From assembly GCF_010435915.1 (NCBI RefSeq), contig NZ_JAAFZH010000003.1:62001-126000 (forward strand): a DNA stretch of 64,000 nt, written 5' to 3'. The stretch is from Spirosoma terrae (GTDB lineage Bacteria > Bacteroidota > Bacteroidia > Cytophagales > Spirosomataceae). Below the pieces are notes generated by a model. The model worked only from the letters and a program-made list of their open reading frames with translations, did not search any database and was not told the origin of the DNA. Position 1 is the stretch's first letter. Each line of letters starts with the position of its first letter. The translations under genes and the position numbers were made by a program. Shown piece after piece: positions 42,888-52,487 of this stretch.

Positions 42888-45680
42888 TTATTGGTTTTCA
42901 GCTAGACTGATGATTGATCTGTCGGCAATCAGAATAGGCGAATCATAGAGTGGAATCTGGCGGAACACATTGTTCTTTTTCTGCCAGCTCTCTTTCGGGA
43001 TTTCATAGACGGTTCCGGCAACTAAATCCACCCAAACCGGATTTTTGAACTGCGCATTGGCAAACGTAAAGTCGCACAACGTTTGCTCGTTATTGTTAGA
43101 CGGTACGTTGTCTTTGATCCAGACTGTTACGGCCTGAAGCTGACTGGATTTATCCGCAAAGGCATACAGTGAAAGGTTGCTGTTATCGTCTTTTTTCGCT
43201 GAATATGGATACGTTTCTAACCGACTCAGGCGATCATCGAATACGGAAATCAGGTTCTGGAACGCGTAATAAGCGGGTTTAGGGTAGGCTACGGTCATGT
43301 CCCCGTTCGCTTGCAACAGCCCTTTATGATTCCACTCCTGCGGTGTTTTAGCATCCATAATCGTGAAACAGCACGACTCTTTATCGTGGCCCAGATCGTT
43401 CAGCAATCGGCGCAGAATGTGTTTCGATTGCGTCAATTCCGTCCAGGGATAGTTGTTCATAGCGAAGTTTTTATTCCACTCCGACGGACAACCCGCTTCA
43501 CCCTGACGAATCCGAATTTTTGAACTGTATTTGGCTACAACTTTTTCCAGTTCGATTTCTGGTTCCCGATTATCGGGATTTGAAATATGGCGGTGATGGC
43601 TGATTTCGTCTACTAAATCGAGCTTGCCTTTCTCCTGAAGAATTTTCAGTACGTTGTCGGCGAATTTGTAGTCGACGCCACTGCCAAGCGCAAAGGCAAT
43701 GATTTTGGCATTTGGTCGCACCGATTTTACCACTTCGGCACTTGTAACAAAGAAGTTAGCATAATCAGGAACGGAGATTTTGTAATTCGGCTCATTCCAG
43801 ATTTCCCACTCCGTTACCTTATCGCCGTAGCGATTGACGATAGCCGCTACGTATTTCTTCCATCCTTCCAGCGCTTCGCCCGAGTACGGAATAGCCGCAT
43901 TTAACGTAGTACCGCCACCACCCGAATAAATGGGATTGCCGTACGACAGATTGATCCAGGGCGTAACGCCTTGGCGTACCATGTCATTCACAATCTCGTC
44001 CAGCCACGCAAAATCATACTGCCCCTTTACTTTCTCACACTTGGCCCAACCCGACTGAATTCGTGCTTTTTTGACACCCAGTTTGCCCAAATAGTCTTTC
44101 CAGTTGGCATAAACGGTGTAATCCCGATCCATATATTCGGCACCCACCGACCAGTTAGACGAACGAATATCCCGTGAATGCTTCGGCGCAATTTTACCAA
44201 GGTATTTAAAGCTCGAATTCGCTGATTGACCAGTGGGCGTTGTTAGCGGAAGCGCACTTTTCTCGGCGATCAGTACCGGATAATCTACTACTGGAATGGC
44301 GGTAAATGTGTAGCTGTTGCCTGCTTTCTTCCAGCTACTTTTAGGAATCTCGTAGACCCTTCCGGTAATCAGATCGACTAGAACGGGCGTGGTGAATTTG
44401 CCCTCAATTGTTACGTCGGTTGGTTTTGGTTCGTAGGTTTCGGCGGGTCGCGCTTCACTACTCCAGAGCGTTACGAGACTGCCGCCGTTCTTTTTATGGC
44501 GATATTGAAACGCCGAAATAGTAGCCTGACTGACAGTCGGTTTTGCTTTATCGAGCAGTTCTAGCTGGTCATCGAACGTAGTGAATACGTGTTGAGCGGC
44601 TTTATACGCCATCTTGGGCCGTTCGATGGTTTTATCAGGATTCGTTTTCAGCAGCCCTTTCGTATTCACGCCTGTCATGTGGTCGCCAGCTGCGTAGTGA
44701 ATGTCGCTGATGGTGAACAGATTCGTCGCGATACCGCGTCCATGATCGCCCAACATTCGGCGCAAATCCCACTTTGCCTGACTCAATTCGGTCCAGTCAA
44801 ATTGCCGCAAGGCACCGATGGTGACAGCACTAGCCGTTGACGGAGCGCCATTCTCACCCTGCATGAAGGTGATTTTTGGGCGGCCGGCGCTCCGGTTATA
44901 ACTCCAGACCAATTGCCGCATTTCCTCAATCTTTGGATAGGAGGTTTCGGGAACCGGCGCGTAGCCGTGGTAGGTCAAAATATCGATCAGGTCGAGGGCA
45001 TTTTCCTTTTTCAGATGCTCCATAAATGGGCGCATAAAGGCCGTTGCGGGTACACCAGCTACGCCCAGAGCAATCAGTTGCGCATTCGGCTGGATGGAAC
45101 GTACCAGTTTCGCGGTTCGGATGTAGAAAGCCGCGACCTCTTCGCCAGTGTTCAATTTATTCAGGTCAGGCTCATTCCATATTTCCCAGGCCGGCACCTG
45201 CGCTTTGTAGCGGGTCACTATTGCCCGAACCCAGTTATCCCAGGCTGTCAGCCCTTCTTCCGACGTTGGGATTCGGCCCCCTAGCTTGGCTTCGCCACCA
45301 CCATTATAAAGCGGATTGCCGTACGACAACTCGACCCAGGGCGATACCCCCCGCGAGTAAGCGTCTGGAATGACCGCATCGAGCCAGGCGAAATCATAGG
45401 TGCCTTTGACCTTCTCGCACTTCGACCAGCCGCCCTGCAACCGAATGCGTTTGGCGCCCAGTGGCCCTAAATAGTGCCGGTAGGACTGATAATCGGTATA
45501 ATCCCGGTCGAGGGTTTCGCCCCCAATGGACCAGGTTGATGCGTTTATTTCTTTAGCCGAGCGCGTACGTAGCTGCCCGATTTCCTGATAACCTTTTGGC
45601 GCAGGAGGGGCTTGACCAAGAGCGGTTGAGCTAATGCTGAGTAGACTCGCAGCGAGAAAAGAGGGATTGAGTAGGCTCAT
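42888..45680 (-). CDS. Double-domain GH-A glycosidase with internal duplication
   Basis: A 930-aa secreted protein (signal 'FLAASLLSISSTALGQAPP') made of two homologous halves, residues about 30-480 and 485-930. Both have the family start ('WSIGGETLDRDY', 'WSVGAEYMDRDY'), both carry the acid/base Glu ('AWEIWNEPDLNK', 'EWEIWNEPNYKI') and both keep a candidate nucleophile Glu ('MQGENGAPS', 'RQGEAGCPSE'). Each half ends in a beta-rich segment with 'PVLIAEKS' or 'PILIADRS'. So four similar catalytic domains exist in this locus, counting the two single-domain paralogs. It overlaps the SGNH gene by 4 nt. Confidence 0.82.
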   Translation of the reverse strand: MSLLNPSFLAASLLSISSTALGQAPPAPKGYQEIGQLRTRSAKEINASTWSIGGETLDRDYTDYQSYRHYLGPLGAKRIRLQGGWSKCEKVKGTYDFAWLDAVIPDAYSRGVSPWVELSYGNPLYNGGGEAKLGGRIPTSEEGLTAWDNWVRAIVTRYKAQVPAWEIWNEPDLNKLNTGEEVAAFYIRTAKLVRSIQPNAQLIALGVAGVPATAFMRPFMEHLKKENALDLIDILTYHGYAPVPETSYPKIEEMRQLVWSYNRSAGRPKITFMQGENGAPSTASAVTIGALRQFDWTELSQAKWDLRRMLGDHGRGIATNLFTISDIHYAAGDHMTGVNTKGLLKTNPDKTIERPKMAYKAAQHVFTTFDDQLELLDKAKPTVSQATISAFQYRHKKNGGSLVTLWSSEARPAETYEPKPTDVTIEGKFTTPVLVDLITGRVYEIPKSSWKKAGNSYTFTAIPVVDYPVLIAEKSALPLTTPTGQSANSSFKYLGKIAPKHSRDIRSSNWSVGAEYMDRDYTVYANWKDYLGKLGVKKARIQSGWAKCEKVKGQYDFAWLDEIVNDMVRQGVTPWINLSYGNPIYSGGGGTTLNAAIPYSGEALEGWKKYVAAIVNRYGDKVTEWEIWNEPNYKISVPDYANFFVTSAEVVKSVRPNAKIIAFALGSGVDYKFADNVLKILQEKGKLDLVDEISHHRHISNPDNREPEIELEKVVAKYSSKIRIRQGEAGCPSEWNKNFAMNNYPWTELTQSKHILRRLLNDLGHDKESCCFTIMDAKTPQEWNHKGLLQANGDMTVAYPKPAYYAFQNLISVFDDRLSRLETYPYSAKKDDNSNLSLYAFADKSSQLQAVTVWIKDNVPSNNNEQTLCDFTFANAQFKNPVWVDLVAGTVYEIPKESWQKKNNVFRQIPLYDSPILIADRSIISLAENQ

Positions 45681-46372
45681 TTTCGTTTTTGCGTTAAGGG
45701 AAGTAGTCCTTGTAAAAATCCGGCGATGTAGCCCGCCTGTAATTGCATGGCGAAATCGTCGTAATGCACATGATCGACAAAATGCTCACTGCCCAGACTC
45801 CGTGTGAACGTATACAGATCAATGATCGAAACACCATGTTTACGCATTACGGCATCGGCAATGGCGTTGTAGTCATCCAGATCGCGGGCGTAGCGTTTGA
45901 AGGCTTTTGAGCGGGAATTGTGCCGTTCGTCCTCTACCGACGTAGTGCGCATCCAAATCAGGCGAATATTCCGTTTGTGCAATAGTTGATAAATGGCTTC
46001 CAGATTTTTCCGGTAACTGGCCGAATCGACCTGAATGGCGCTCGTTTCCGGGTTTCGTTTGATGTCGTGCAGGCCACAATTCAGCAGCAGAATATCCGGC
46101 TGAAACGTTTTGTCGGGGGCTTTCAACTTCAGGTATTCCAGTACCATGCGCGAATCACCTCCATTGGCTCCGACTGGTATGTCCAGGTTTTTAGCGGCCT
46201 GTCCATCGTCACTTTTCCGGTCGTATTGCCAGACGCCCTGCACGTACTTTTCCAGAAACGGCCCGTATCGCATCGAAATACTATCGCCAATGACGTAGAG
46301 TTTCGGTAATGAGGGAGCTGCGCTAATCAGAAAGCCAGTGAGTAAAAAGAGGAAGATTGATTTTGTTTTCAT
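45677..46372 (-). CDS. SGNH/GDSL-family esterase
   Basis: A 231-aa secreted hydrolase (signal 'SIFLFLLTGFLISAAPS'). Block I is 'VIGDSISMRYGPFLE' with the Ser nucleophile; block III includes 'LLNCGLHDIKRNP'; block V is 'DHVHYDDFAMQ' with the catalytic Asp and His. Rhamnogalacturonan acetylesterases (CE12) use the same fold, and a deacetylase role fits the neighbours, but the family label is not certain. Confidence 0.87.
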   Translation of the reverse strand: MKTKSIFLFLLTGFLISAAPSLPKLYVIGDSISMRYGPFLEKYVQGVWQYDRKSDDGQAAKNLDIPVGANGGDSRMVLEYLKLKAPDKTFQPDILLLNCGLHDIKRNPETSAIQVDSASYRKNLEAIYQLLHKRNIRLIWMRTTSVEDERHNSRSKAFKRYARDLDDYNAIADAVMRKHGVSIIDLYTFTRSLGSEHFVDHVHYDDFAMQLQAGYIAGFLQGLLPLTQKRK

Positions 46373-46375
46373 GCC

Positions 46376-47875
46376 TTAGTCAGATTTGAGTGCGATTAGA
46401 AACTGAGCCATCAATCCGGCGGCATACTGAGAGATTACCCGATAGCCGTTCCGTTGCAGCTCAATTCCACCCCGGTTCGATTGACAGGCTCCCGTCAGAA
46501 AACCGTCGGGGGTTACTTGTGTCAAAAGAGCTTGCTGGATGATTGCTAATCGGTTCAGCGTTTCGGCTGGAAGCCAGCCCGCGCGGGTTGCCAGGGCCAG
46601 CGCTGCCGCAATTCCGGCTGTTGCCGACGTATCGATACCCGTTTCGGGCTCGCCGACAAAGGCATGCCAATAGCCCTGTGCACTACGTACCGCCAGCAGT
46701 CGTTCGGTCGTCTGGTTGAAACGGGCTTGCAACTCATTCACTACGTTGGTATCGAGTTGATTGATAAATGGTTCCAGTGCTCTAAGCGTGCGTGCCATGC
46801 CCAATAGATACCAGACAACACCACGGCCCCAGTTGGGGTATTCCTTCACCGTTCCGTCTGCGTTTTGCCGTTGGTAAATAATGTCGGACGTAACCAGAGC
46901 CTCCTGTCGGTATTGCAACTGCGCGAGTGCGATTCGGGCCAGTGATACGTCGTTACGTTGTCGAGCCAGTACGGCCAGCGGATAGGCTAATGTGTAGCAC
47001 CCTTCAGTAGTAAGCGCACCGTCATGAATGAGTCCATTCGGTAGGGCTTTCCGTTGAGCGTAGCTGATTAACAGATCGAGTGCCGGATGATTGGGTTGCC
47101 ACTGGGCCAGAGCCGCCATCGGTAGCGGGCATTCAATGCCGTAAATCGTACCATCGGCAGGCTCGCTACGGGCGTTTTCATAAACAAGCCGTTGCTGCTT
47201 ATCGAAGAAAAGGCCAAAGTGAGTTTCCAGTGCTTTCTTCGCAATAGGAGAGTGGCTTTGTTGCCACCAATCCAGTAACCCATCCGTTACGCAACCTTCC
47301 ATCCAGCTAAATTGCTGGACGGAGCGAATCGATCCGAAATTGTTCCAAAACGCGTTTTCGGACGTAGCAGAATTCGTATCGGCAATCGCGTGAGCCTGCA
47401 AACCCGCATACGTTTTATCAGGAGCGGGAGCCAGAAACCAGATGGGCGACGAAGCCTGTGTCAGCCGCAGCCGAATACCTTCCTGTTTCAGCAAACGCGC
47501 TTTTTCTGACGAAAGAAGCAACTCATAGATTTCGGTAGCGTAGGCAAATCGCAGGTCGAATTCACCTAGTAACGTAGTGGTCTGAGCCGACTGAACGTCC
47601 ATTCGTTTTGCCTCCCGCGTGTCAATGGCGACGGTGAGCCGTAACCGTAACGGTCCGTCAGGAAGGTTCTTTGGGAAGGTCAGAATGGTACCTTCGGTCG
47701 ATGCATCGACGGCAAAGGCTGACCAGCCAAACGGAAGTCGTTTGCCGTCGGGAATCGGCAATGTGGGCGCATTGACCTGCGTGGCCGTGTAATACGTGTC
47801 AGGGTTTAAGCCCGAACGCATCGCAACGGCTACCGTAGCGCCAAACGTCAACTTGGTGAATTCCCGACGACTCAT
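46376..47875 (-). CDS. GH105/GH88-type unsaturated uronyl hydrolase
   Basis: About 499 aa from the ATG at 47875 (an in-frame GTG is at 47881). The start 'SRREFTKLTFGATVAVAM' looks like a twin-arginine signal. The C-terminal (alpha/alpha)6 barrel (about 180-495) carries 'KEYPNWGRGVVWYLLGMARTL' and 'VGEPETGIDTSATAGIAAALAL', matching the WGRGxxW and ETS.T motifs of GH88/GH105. The N-terminal 160 residues form a beta-rich domain not typical of the family. Such enzymes cut the unsaturated uronic acid made by lyases. It starts 6 nt after the susD stop. Confidence 0.8.
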   Translation of the reverse strand: MSRREFTKLTFGATVAVAMRSGLNPDTYYTATQVNAPTLPIPDGKRLPFGWSAFAVDASTEGTILTFPKNLPDGPLRLRLTVAIDTREAKRMDVQSAQTTTLLGEFDLRFAYATEIYELLLSSEKARLLKQEGIRLRLTQASSPIWFLAPAPDKTYAGLQAHAIADTNSATSENAFWNNFGSIRSVQQFSWMEGCVTDGLLDWWQQSHSPIAKKALETHFGLFFDKQQRLVYENARSEPADGTIYGIECPLPMAALAQWQPNHPALDLLISYAQRKALPNGLIHDGALTTEGCYTLAYPLAVLARQRNDVSLARIALAQLQYRQEALVTSDIIYQRQNADGTVKEYPNWGRGVVWYLLGMARTLRALEPFINQLDTNVVNELQARFNQTTERLLAVRSAQGYWHAFVGEPETGIDTSATAGIAAALALATRAGWLPAETLNRLAIIQQALLTQVTPDGFLTGACQSNRGGIELQRNGYRVISQYAAGLMAQFLIALKSD

Positions 47876-47881
47876 GCTCAC

Positions 47882-49294
47882 TTAATATCCAGGGTTTTGA
47901 GACAGGCTTTTGTTCAGATCGATCTCGCGTTGCGGAATCAGGTACAGATTGTGGAAATCCTGCACTTTAAGCCCCTTGGCATTCATTACCGCTGCGTATC
48001 GGCCCGTACGTACCAGATCGAACCAGCGCTGGTTCTCGAAGGCGAATTCAACCCGACGTTCCTGCTCAATCGCCAGTCGGAAACTGGCCTGATCGGAGGC
48101 TTTGGTGTCTGCCAGCCCGGCCCGCTTACGAACCTGATTGAGCGACGTAACCGCTTCGGGATTGAAGCTCACTTCGTTAAGTGCTTCCGCATACATGAGC
48201 AGCACATCGGCGTAACGTAGCACGGGGAAGTCGATGTCCGAATCGCTGGCCAGTGCGCCAAACTGAACGTATTTGCTGACGTAGCGCTGATTGACAAATT
48301 GCCCGGTTGCATCGGTATAGGACGGTTTCATAGAGAAGCTTTTGCGCAGGTCGCCCGTTTCGTAAGCTGCATCCATATCGGCCGTTGGGTATCGCATGCT
48401 GCCACCAGTGATACGCGCCCCTTCGCTAGCCTGAACGGGACCAAAACCACTTCCCTGACCCGTATTGCCCGATTTGTATTGAACATTGAAGAGGATTTCG
48501 GCATTGGTTGGTGATGCGAAACCGAATACATCGGCATATTTAGGCAACAACTGATACCGGGCGGAGGTAATAACCTCGTTGAGCTTGGCTGCGGCTGTGG
48601 CCCAGTCTTTGCGCGTCAGGTATACCTTGCCCAGTAACGCTTTGGCGGCTCCCTGGGGTACGCGCCCAACGTCGGCGGTACCATACGTAACGGGTAATGT
48701 CTGCTCCGCACTCTGGAGATCGCTGATAATCAGCTTGTAAACTTCTTCTACCGGGGTTCGTGTCAGACTACTGGCTCCGTCGGGAGTCGTAATTTCCGTA
48801 GTTACCAGCGGAACATCGCCAAATAAGCGGACCAGATCGAAGTAGAATAAGGCACGCAGAAACTGCGCTTCGCCTTTGTATTGATTCTTCAGATTATCGG
48901 CAATCGTAGCCCCCTCAATACGGGTCAGAATGGCGTTGGCCCGGCTGATTCCCCGGTAATGATCGCGCCAGGCAGCGTAGATAATGTCATTCAGTGACGT
49001 ATAGGTATGATCGACGAACTGAAAGTTATCGACGTTCACAGCCTGTCGGGTTGTTACGCCATAATCCGTGTTGTCGGTCGATACTTCACCCATCCAGTAC
49101 AACGACGTTCCATACACGCCCGACAGCTTCAGTGCGTTATAGGTTCCGACAACGGCATTGTTGAAATCGGCGGCTGTCTTGTAAAAATTAACGGTATTGC
49201 GATCCGTTTCGGGGGTAAGCGATAGAAATTGATCGTTACAACTGGCCAGCGAAAACAGGCTGACGAGCGTAATAAAAAGGTGTTTGGCTTTCAT
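47882..49294 (-). CDS. susD: SusD/RagB-family glycan-binding lipoprotein
   Basis: A 470-aa outer-membrane lipoprotein. The lipobox is 'LVSLFSLASCNDQF', with Cys at about residue 19. The SusD helical repeats follow: 'YKGEAQFLRALFYFDLVRLFGDVPLV', 'GRVPQGAAKALLGKVYLTRKDW' and 'VLRYADVLLMYAEALNEV', ending with 'LYLIPQREIDLNKSLSQNPGY'. It binds glycan at the surface and caps the SusC transporter encoded 14 nt upstream. Its sugar cannot be told from sequence. Confidence 0.97.
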   Translation of the reverse strand: MKAKHLFITLVSLFSLASCNDQFLSLTPETDRNTVNFYKTAADFNNAVVGTYNALKLSGVYGTSLYWMGEVSTDNTDYGVTTRQAVNVDNFQFVDHTYTSLNDIIYAAWRDHYRGISRANAILTRIEGATIADNLKNQYKGEAQFLRALFYFDLVRLFGDVPLVTTEITTPDGASSLTRTPVEEVYKLIISDLQSAEQTLPVTYGTADVGRVPQGAAKALLGKVYLTRKDWATAAAKLNEVITSARYQLLPKYADVFGFASPTNAEILFNVQYKSGNTGQGSGFGPVQASEGARITGGSMRYPTADMDAAYETGDLRKSFSMKPSYTDATGQFVNQRYVSKYVQFGALASDSDIDFPVLRYADVLLMYAEALNEVSFNPEAVTSLNQVRKRAGLADTKASDQASFRLAIEQERRVEFAFENQRWFDLVRTGRYAAVMNAKGLKVQDFHNLYLIPQREIDLNKSLSQNPGY

Positions 49295-49308
49295 GATCAG
49301 TGGGCTGG

Positions 49309-52300
49309 TTAGAAGGTGAGACTTAAACCAAGCGTGTACGAACGAGCGGGTGGATACCCCAGGTAGTCGATACCGGAAGCCAGCATATTATCGCCGGAGT
49401 TACTGATCTCAGGATCGTAGCCGGGATATTTCGTAAAGGTGTACAGGTTGTTGGTCGTCAGATAAATCCGTCCACCCTGCATACCAATCCGTTTCGCCAG
49501 ATTCTGAGACAGATTGTAGTTCAGTGTTACGTTCCGAATCCGTAAATAAGAGCCGTCGAAATTGAAGAAAGAGCTGTATCGCAGGTTGTTGTTCAACGCC
49601 CCCCGAATGATACGGGGTGAGTTGCCATCGCCGGGTTGCGACGGCGATTTGTAATAATTATTGATCACTTCGGCTAGGTTATTCTGTACACCGTGATACC
49701 CACGAACGAACACCGCCCCAGCCCAGAATACGTCTTTACCCTGAACGCCATTCATCAGGATGTTTAATGACCAGTTTTTGTAGGTGAACGTATTGTTGAA
49801 GCCGTAAAACGCTCTGGCCTGTGGATTGCCCAGAATGGTCCGGTCGGCATCGTTGATGACCCGGTTACCGTCGATGTCCTTGTACATGAAGTCACCCAGT
49901 TTGGCCCCGGTTTGGGTGGCGTGTGACGATAGTTGCTCCTGCGTGGTGAAAATACCCTCAACCTGATGGCCGTAGAAACTACCGATGGGCTGGCCTACCT
50001 GCGTAATGCTGACATCACCACGGCCACCGTCGGAGAAAAGTTGTTCGCCATCGGTACCGAGACGTAGCACTTTATTGCGGTTGAACGTAATGTTGAAGCT
50101 ACTCGTCCAGTTGAAGTCACGGGTTGCTAACGGTTTTCCGGACAGGGCCAGCTCAACGCCTTTGTTTTCCAGTTCACCGATATTAACCCAGGCCGACGTA
50201 TAACCCGTTACCGACGGAATGGCTTTGTTGAGGAGCATGTCTGTATTGCGACGGTTGTAGTAATCGCCCGTGAATTGCAGACGCCCGTTGAAGAAGGCCA
50301 GATCAAGCCCAATATCGTATTGCTTACTGGTTTCCCAACCCAGATTATTGTTCGTAAAACTAGCCTGCGACAGACCCGGCACCTGCGTATTACCCAGCAC
50401 ATAATTGCTGGCCGACAATAGCCCGAGATAGCGATAGTTGCCGATGGAATTGTTGCCCGACAGACCGTAACCCGCCCGAATCTTGAAATCGTCAAACAGA
50501 TTCAGCCCTTTCAGGAACGGCTCTTCCGATAAGCGCCAGCCGACCGAGAACGACGGAAATGTTCCCCAGCGATTCGCCGAACCAAACCGAGATGAGCCAT
50601 CCGAACGAATCGTAGCTGTAACCAGATAGCGATCATTGTATGCATAGTTGACCCGACCGAGATACGACATCAACGACCATTGCCCAACCACATAGCTTCC
50701 GCCCGTAATCTGACCGCCATTAATATTTTCGAGCAGATCGTCGGCAAAATTGGTCGCATTCGTAGTGGTGGCTGCTGTAGTTGATTTCTGGATGGTAAAA
50801 CCACCCAGCGCATCGAGTGAGTGGGCTCCGAATGTTCGTCGGTAATTGAGCGTATTTTCATTCAGCCAGTTCACATCCGACGTATTAACGATGTTGGACG
50901 TAGCGGGTGATACAGAGGCACTTGATGATAGTGTAGAGGGCTTGAACGTATTGGTAGTATAGTAGTTAAAGTCCGTTCCTACGCTCACTTTAAGCTTCAA
51001 TCCGTTTATGATTTCATACTCGGCAAAGAGATTACTCAGCAGCCGAAACTGCGCGTTGGTGCTTTTGTATTCGTTAGCGATTTGGACCGGATTCGGGATG
51101 GCCCCCATGCCTACGTTGGTCAGCGCATTGGTATTCCCATACGTACCATCGGCATTGTAAACCGGAATGAGCGGGGGCATTGATAAAGCCGAAGCAACGA
51201 CATTAAAATCGCCGTAATGACCTGTCGATGGTACGTTGTCGGTACTCGTATAGGTAGGAGCCAGATTCATGCTTACCTTTAATCGGGGTGTAAGCTGGCC
51301 GTCGAGATTGATCCGGGCTGAATACCGCTCAAAGCCTGAACTGATCAGAATTCCTTTCTGGTTGAAATACCCACCCGACATGGAATAACGTAATTTGTCA
51401 TTTCCACCTACGGCGCTAATCTGGTAATTTTGAATAGGAGCCGTACGAAAAATAACCTTCTGCCAATCCGTATCAATATTTGGTAAGCTATTCAGATTCT
51501 GCCATTCTTCGGGTATGCGGTAGGAGGCAGACCGTACACTATTGGGATCGGTAATTTTGGCGTTCGGGCCACCATTGTCGAGCCAGCCATTGTTATGGCC
51601 TTCAATCACAAATTCGGCGAACTGCCGCGAGTTCATCATCTTCAGTAGTCGAGCCGGTTCCTGAATACCTACATACGCATCGACCGTAATTTGTGCCTTT
51701 CCTGATTTGCCCCGCTTTGTACTGACAATGACGACGCCATTGGAGCCCCGTGATCCATAAATAGCAGTAGCCGATGCATCTTTCAATATTTCGATGGATT
51801 CAATATCGCCCGGATTGATGGTATTAAGCGGATTGCCGACTCCCGAGTTATTGATGGGAAATCCGTCGACAACAAACAACGGCTCATTACCGCCCGATAC
51901 CGAACCAATACCACGTACCAGAATATTCGTATTGCCACCCGGCGCACCCGACGTAGAGGAAATCTGCAAGCCAGGAACCTGTCCCTGTAAGGCCTGATCT
52001 AAACCAGAAACGGGCAGGCGCTGAATGTCTTTAGCCGATACTGACGCTACAGCCCCCGTCAGGTCTTTTTTCTGCTGCGTTCCATAGCCAACGACCACTA
52101 CCTCATTCAGGGATTTATTGTCGGGTACTAGCTGGACATTGATGACCGAGCGTCGACTGATTTCAATTTCCTGGCTCAGATAACCGACGTAGGAGACTAC
52201 CAGGGATTCGTTGCCCGATGGTACCGATAAGCGGTAGGCTCCTTTGGCGTCGGTTGTTGTTCCGTTGCTACGGTCCGCCGATGTGGTGTTTTTAACAAGT

Positions 52301-52449
52301 ACAGTAACGCCAGGTAACGGTTGTCCTAATTCGTCAGATACCTGTCCGGTAATTACGTTCGTTGGTTGCCCTATTAACTGGCTCGTGATGGAGAGCCAGA
52401 TCAAGGCCAAAAGCCAGATCCGATTTCGATAAAGTGAAAGGTTAGTCAT
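49309..52449 (-). CDS. susC: SusC/RagA-type TonB-dependent outer-membrane transporter
   Basis: A 1046-aa protein. A signal peptide ('LLALIWLSITSQLIGQP') precedes a CarboxypepD_reg-like domain (about 30-115; 'GQVSDELGQPLPGVTVLVKNT'). Then come the TonB-box-like 'NEVVVVGYGTQQ', the plug ('LQGQVPGLQISS', 'ILVRGIGSVSGGNEPLFVVDG', 'GSRGSNGVVIV') and a 22-strand barrel ending in 'PPARSYTLGLSLTF'. It imports oligosaccharides with TonB energy and forms a complex with SusD. It heads the 17-gene run and is divergent from an IclR regulator. A 27-bp palindrome lies 12-38 nt before its ATG. Confidence 0.98.
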   Translation of the reverse strand: MTNLSLYRNRIWLLALIWLSITSQLIGQPTNVITGQVSDELGQPLPGVTVLVKNTTSADRSNGTTTDAKGAYRLSVPSGNESLVVSYVGYLSQEIEISRRSVINVQLVPDNKSLNEVVVVGYGTQQKKDLTGAVASVSAKDIQRLPVSGLDQALQGQVPGLQISSTSGAPGGNTNILVRGIGSVSGGNEPLFVVDGFPINNSGVGNPLNTINPGDIESIEILKDASATAIYGSRGSNGVVIVSTKRGKSGKAQITVDAYVGIQEPARLLKMMNSRQFAEFVIEGHNNGWLDNGGPNAKITDPNSVRSASYRIPEEWQNLNSLPNIDTDWQKVIFRTAPIQNYQISAVGGNDKLRYSMSGGYFNQKGILISSGFERYSARINLDGQLTPRLKVSMNLAPTYTSTDNVPSTGHYGDFNVVASALSMPPLIPVYNADGTYGNTNALTNVGMGAIPNPVQIANEYKSTNAQFRLLSNLFAEYEIINGLKLKVSVGTDFNYYTTNTFKPSTLSSSASVSPATSNIVNTSDVNWLNENTLNYRRTFGAHSLDALGGFTIQKSTTAATTTNATNFADDLLENINGGQITGGSYVVGQWSLMSYLGRVNYAYNDRYLVTATIRSDGSSRFGSANRWGTFPSFSVGWRLSEEPFLKGLNLFDDFKIRAGYGLSGNNSIGNYRYLGLLSASNYVLGNTQVPGLSQASFTNNNLGWETSKQYDIGLDLAFFNGRLQFTGDYYNRRNTDMLLNKAIPSVTGYTSAWVNIGELENKGVELALSGKPLATRDFNWTSSFNITFNRNKVLRLGTDGEQLFSDGGRGDVSITQVGQPIGSFYGHQVEGIFTTQEQLSSHATQTGAKLGDFMYKDIDGNRVINDADRTILGNPQARAFYGFNNTFTYKNWSLNILMNGVQGKDVFWAGAVFVRGYHGVQNNLAEVINNYYKSPSQPGDGNSPRIIRGALNNNLRYSSFFNFDGSYLRIRNVTLNYNLSQNLAKRIGMQGGRIYLTTNNLYTFTKYPGYDPEISNSGDNMLASGIDYLGYPPARSYTLGLSLTF

Positions 52450-52460
52450 GAGGGTTTAGT

Positions 52461-52487
52461 TTTTTATTTATCATTGATAAATAAAAA
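52461..52487. promoter_or_regulatory. 27-bp palindrome before susC, with an extra half-site
   Basis: Arms TTTTTATTTATCA and TGATAAATAAAAA are perfectly symmetric around T52474. A third TTTATCA follows at about 52488-52494. It sits 12-38 nt upstream of the susC ATG, so it is either an operator or a leader hairpin of the susC mRNA. The regulator could be the neighbouring IclR protein; that is inference. Confidence 0.6.
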
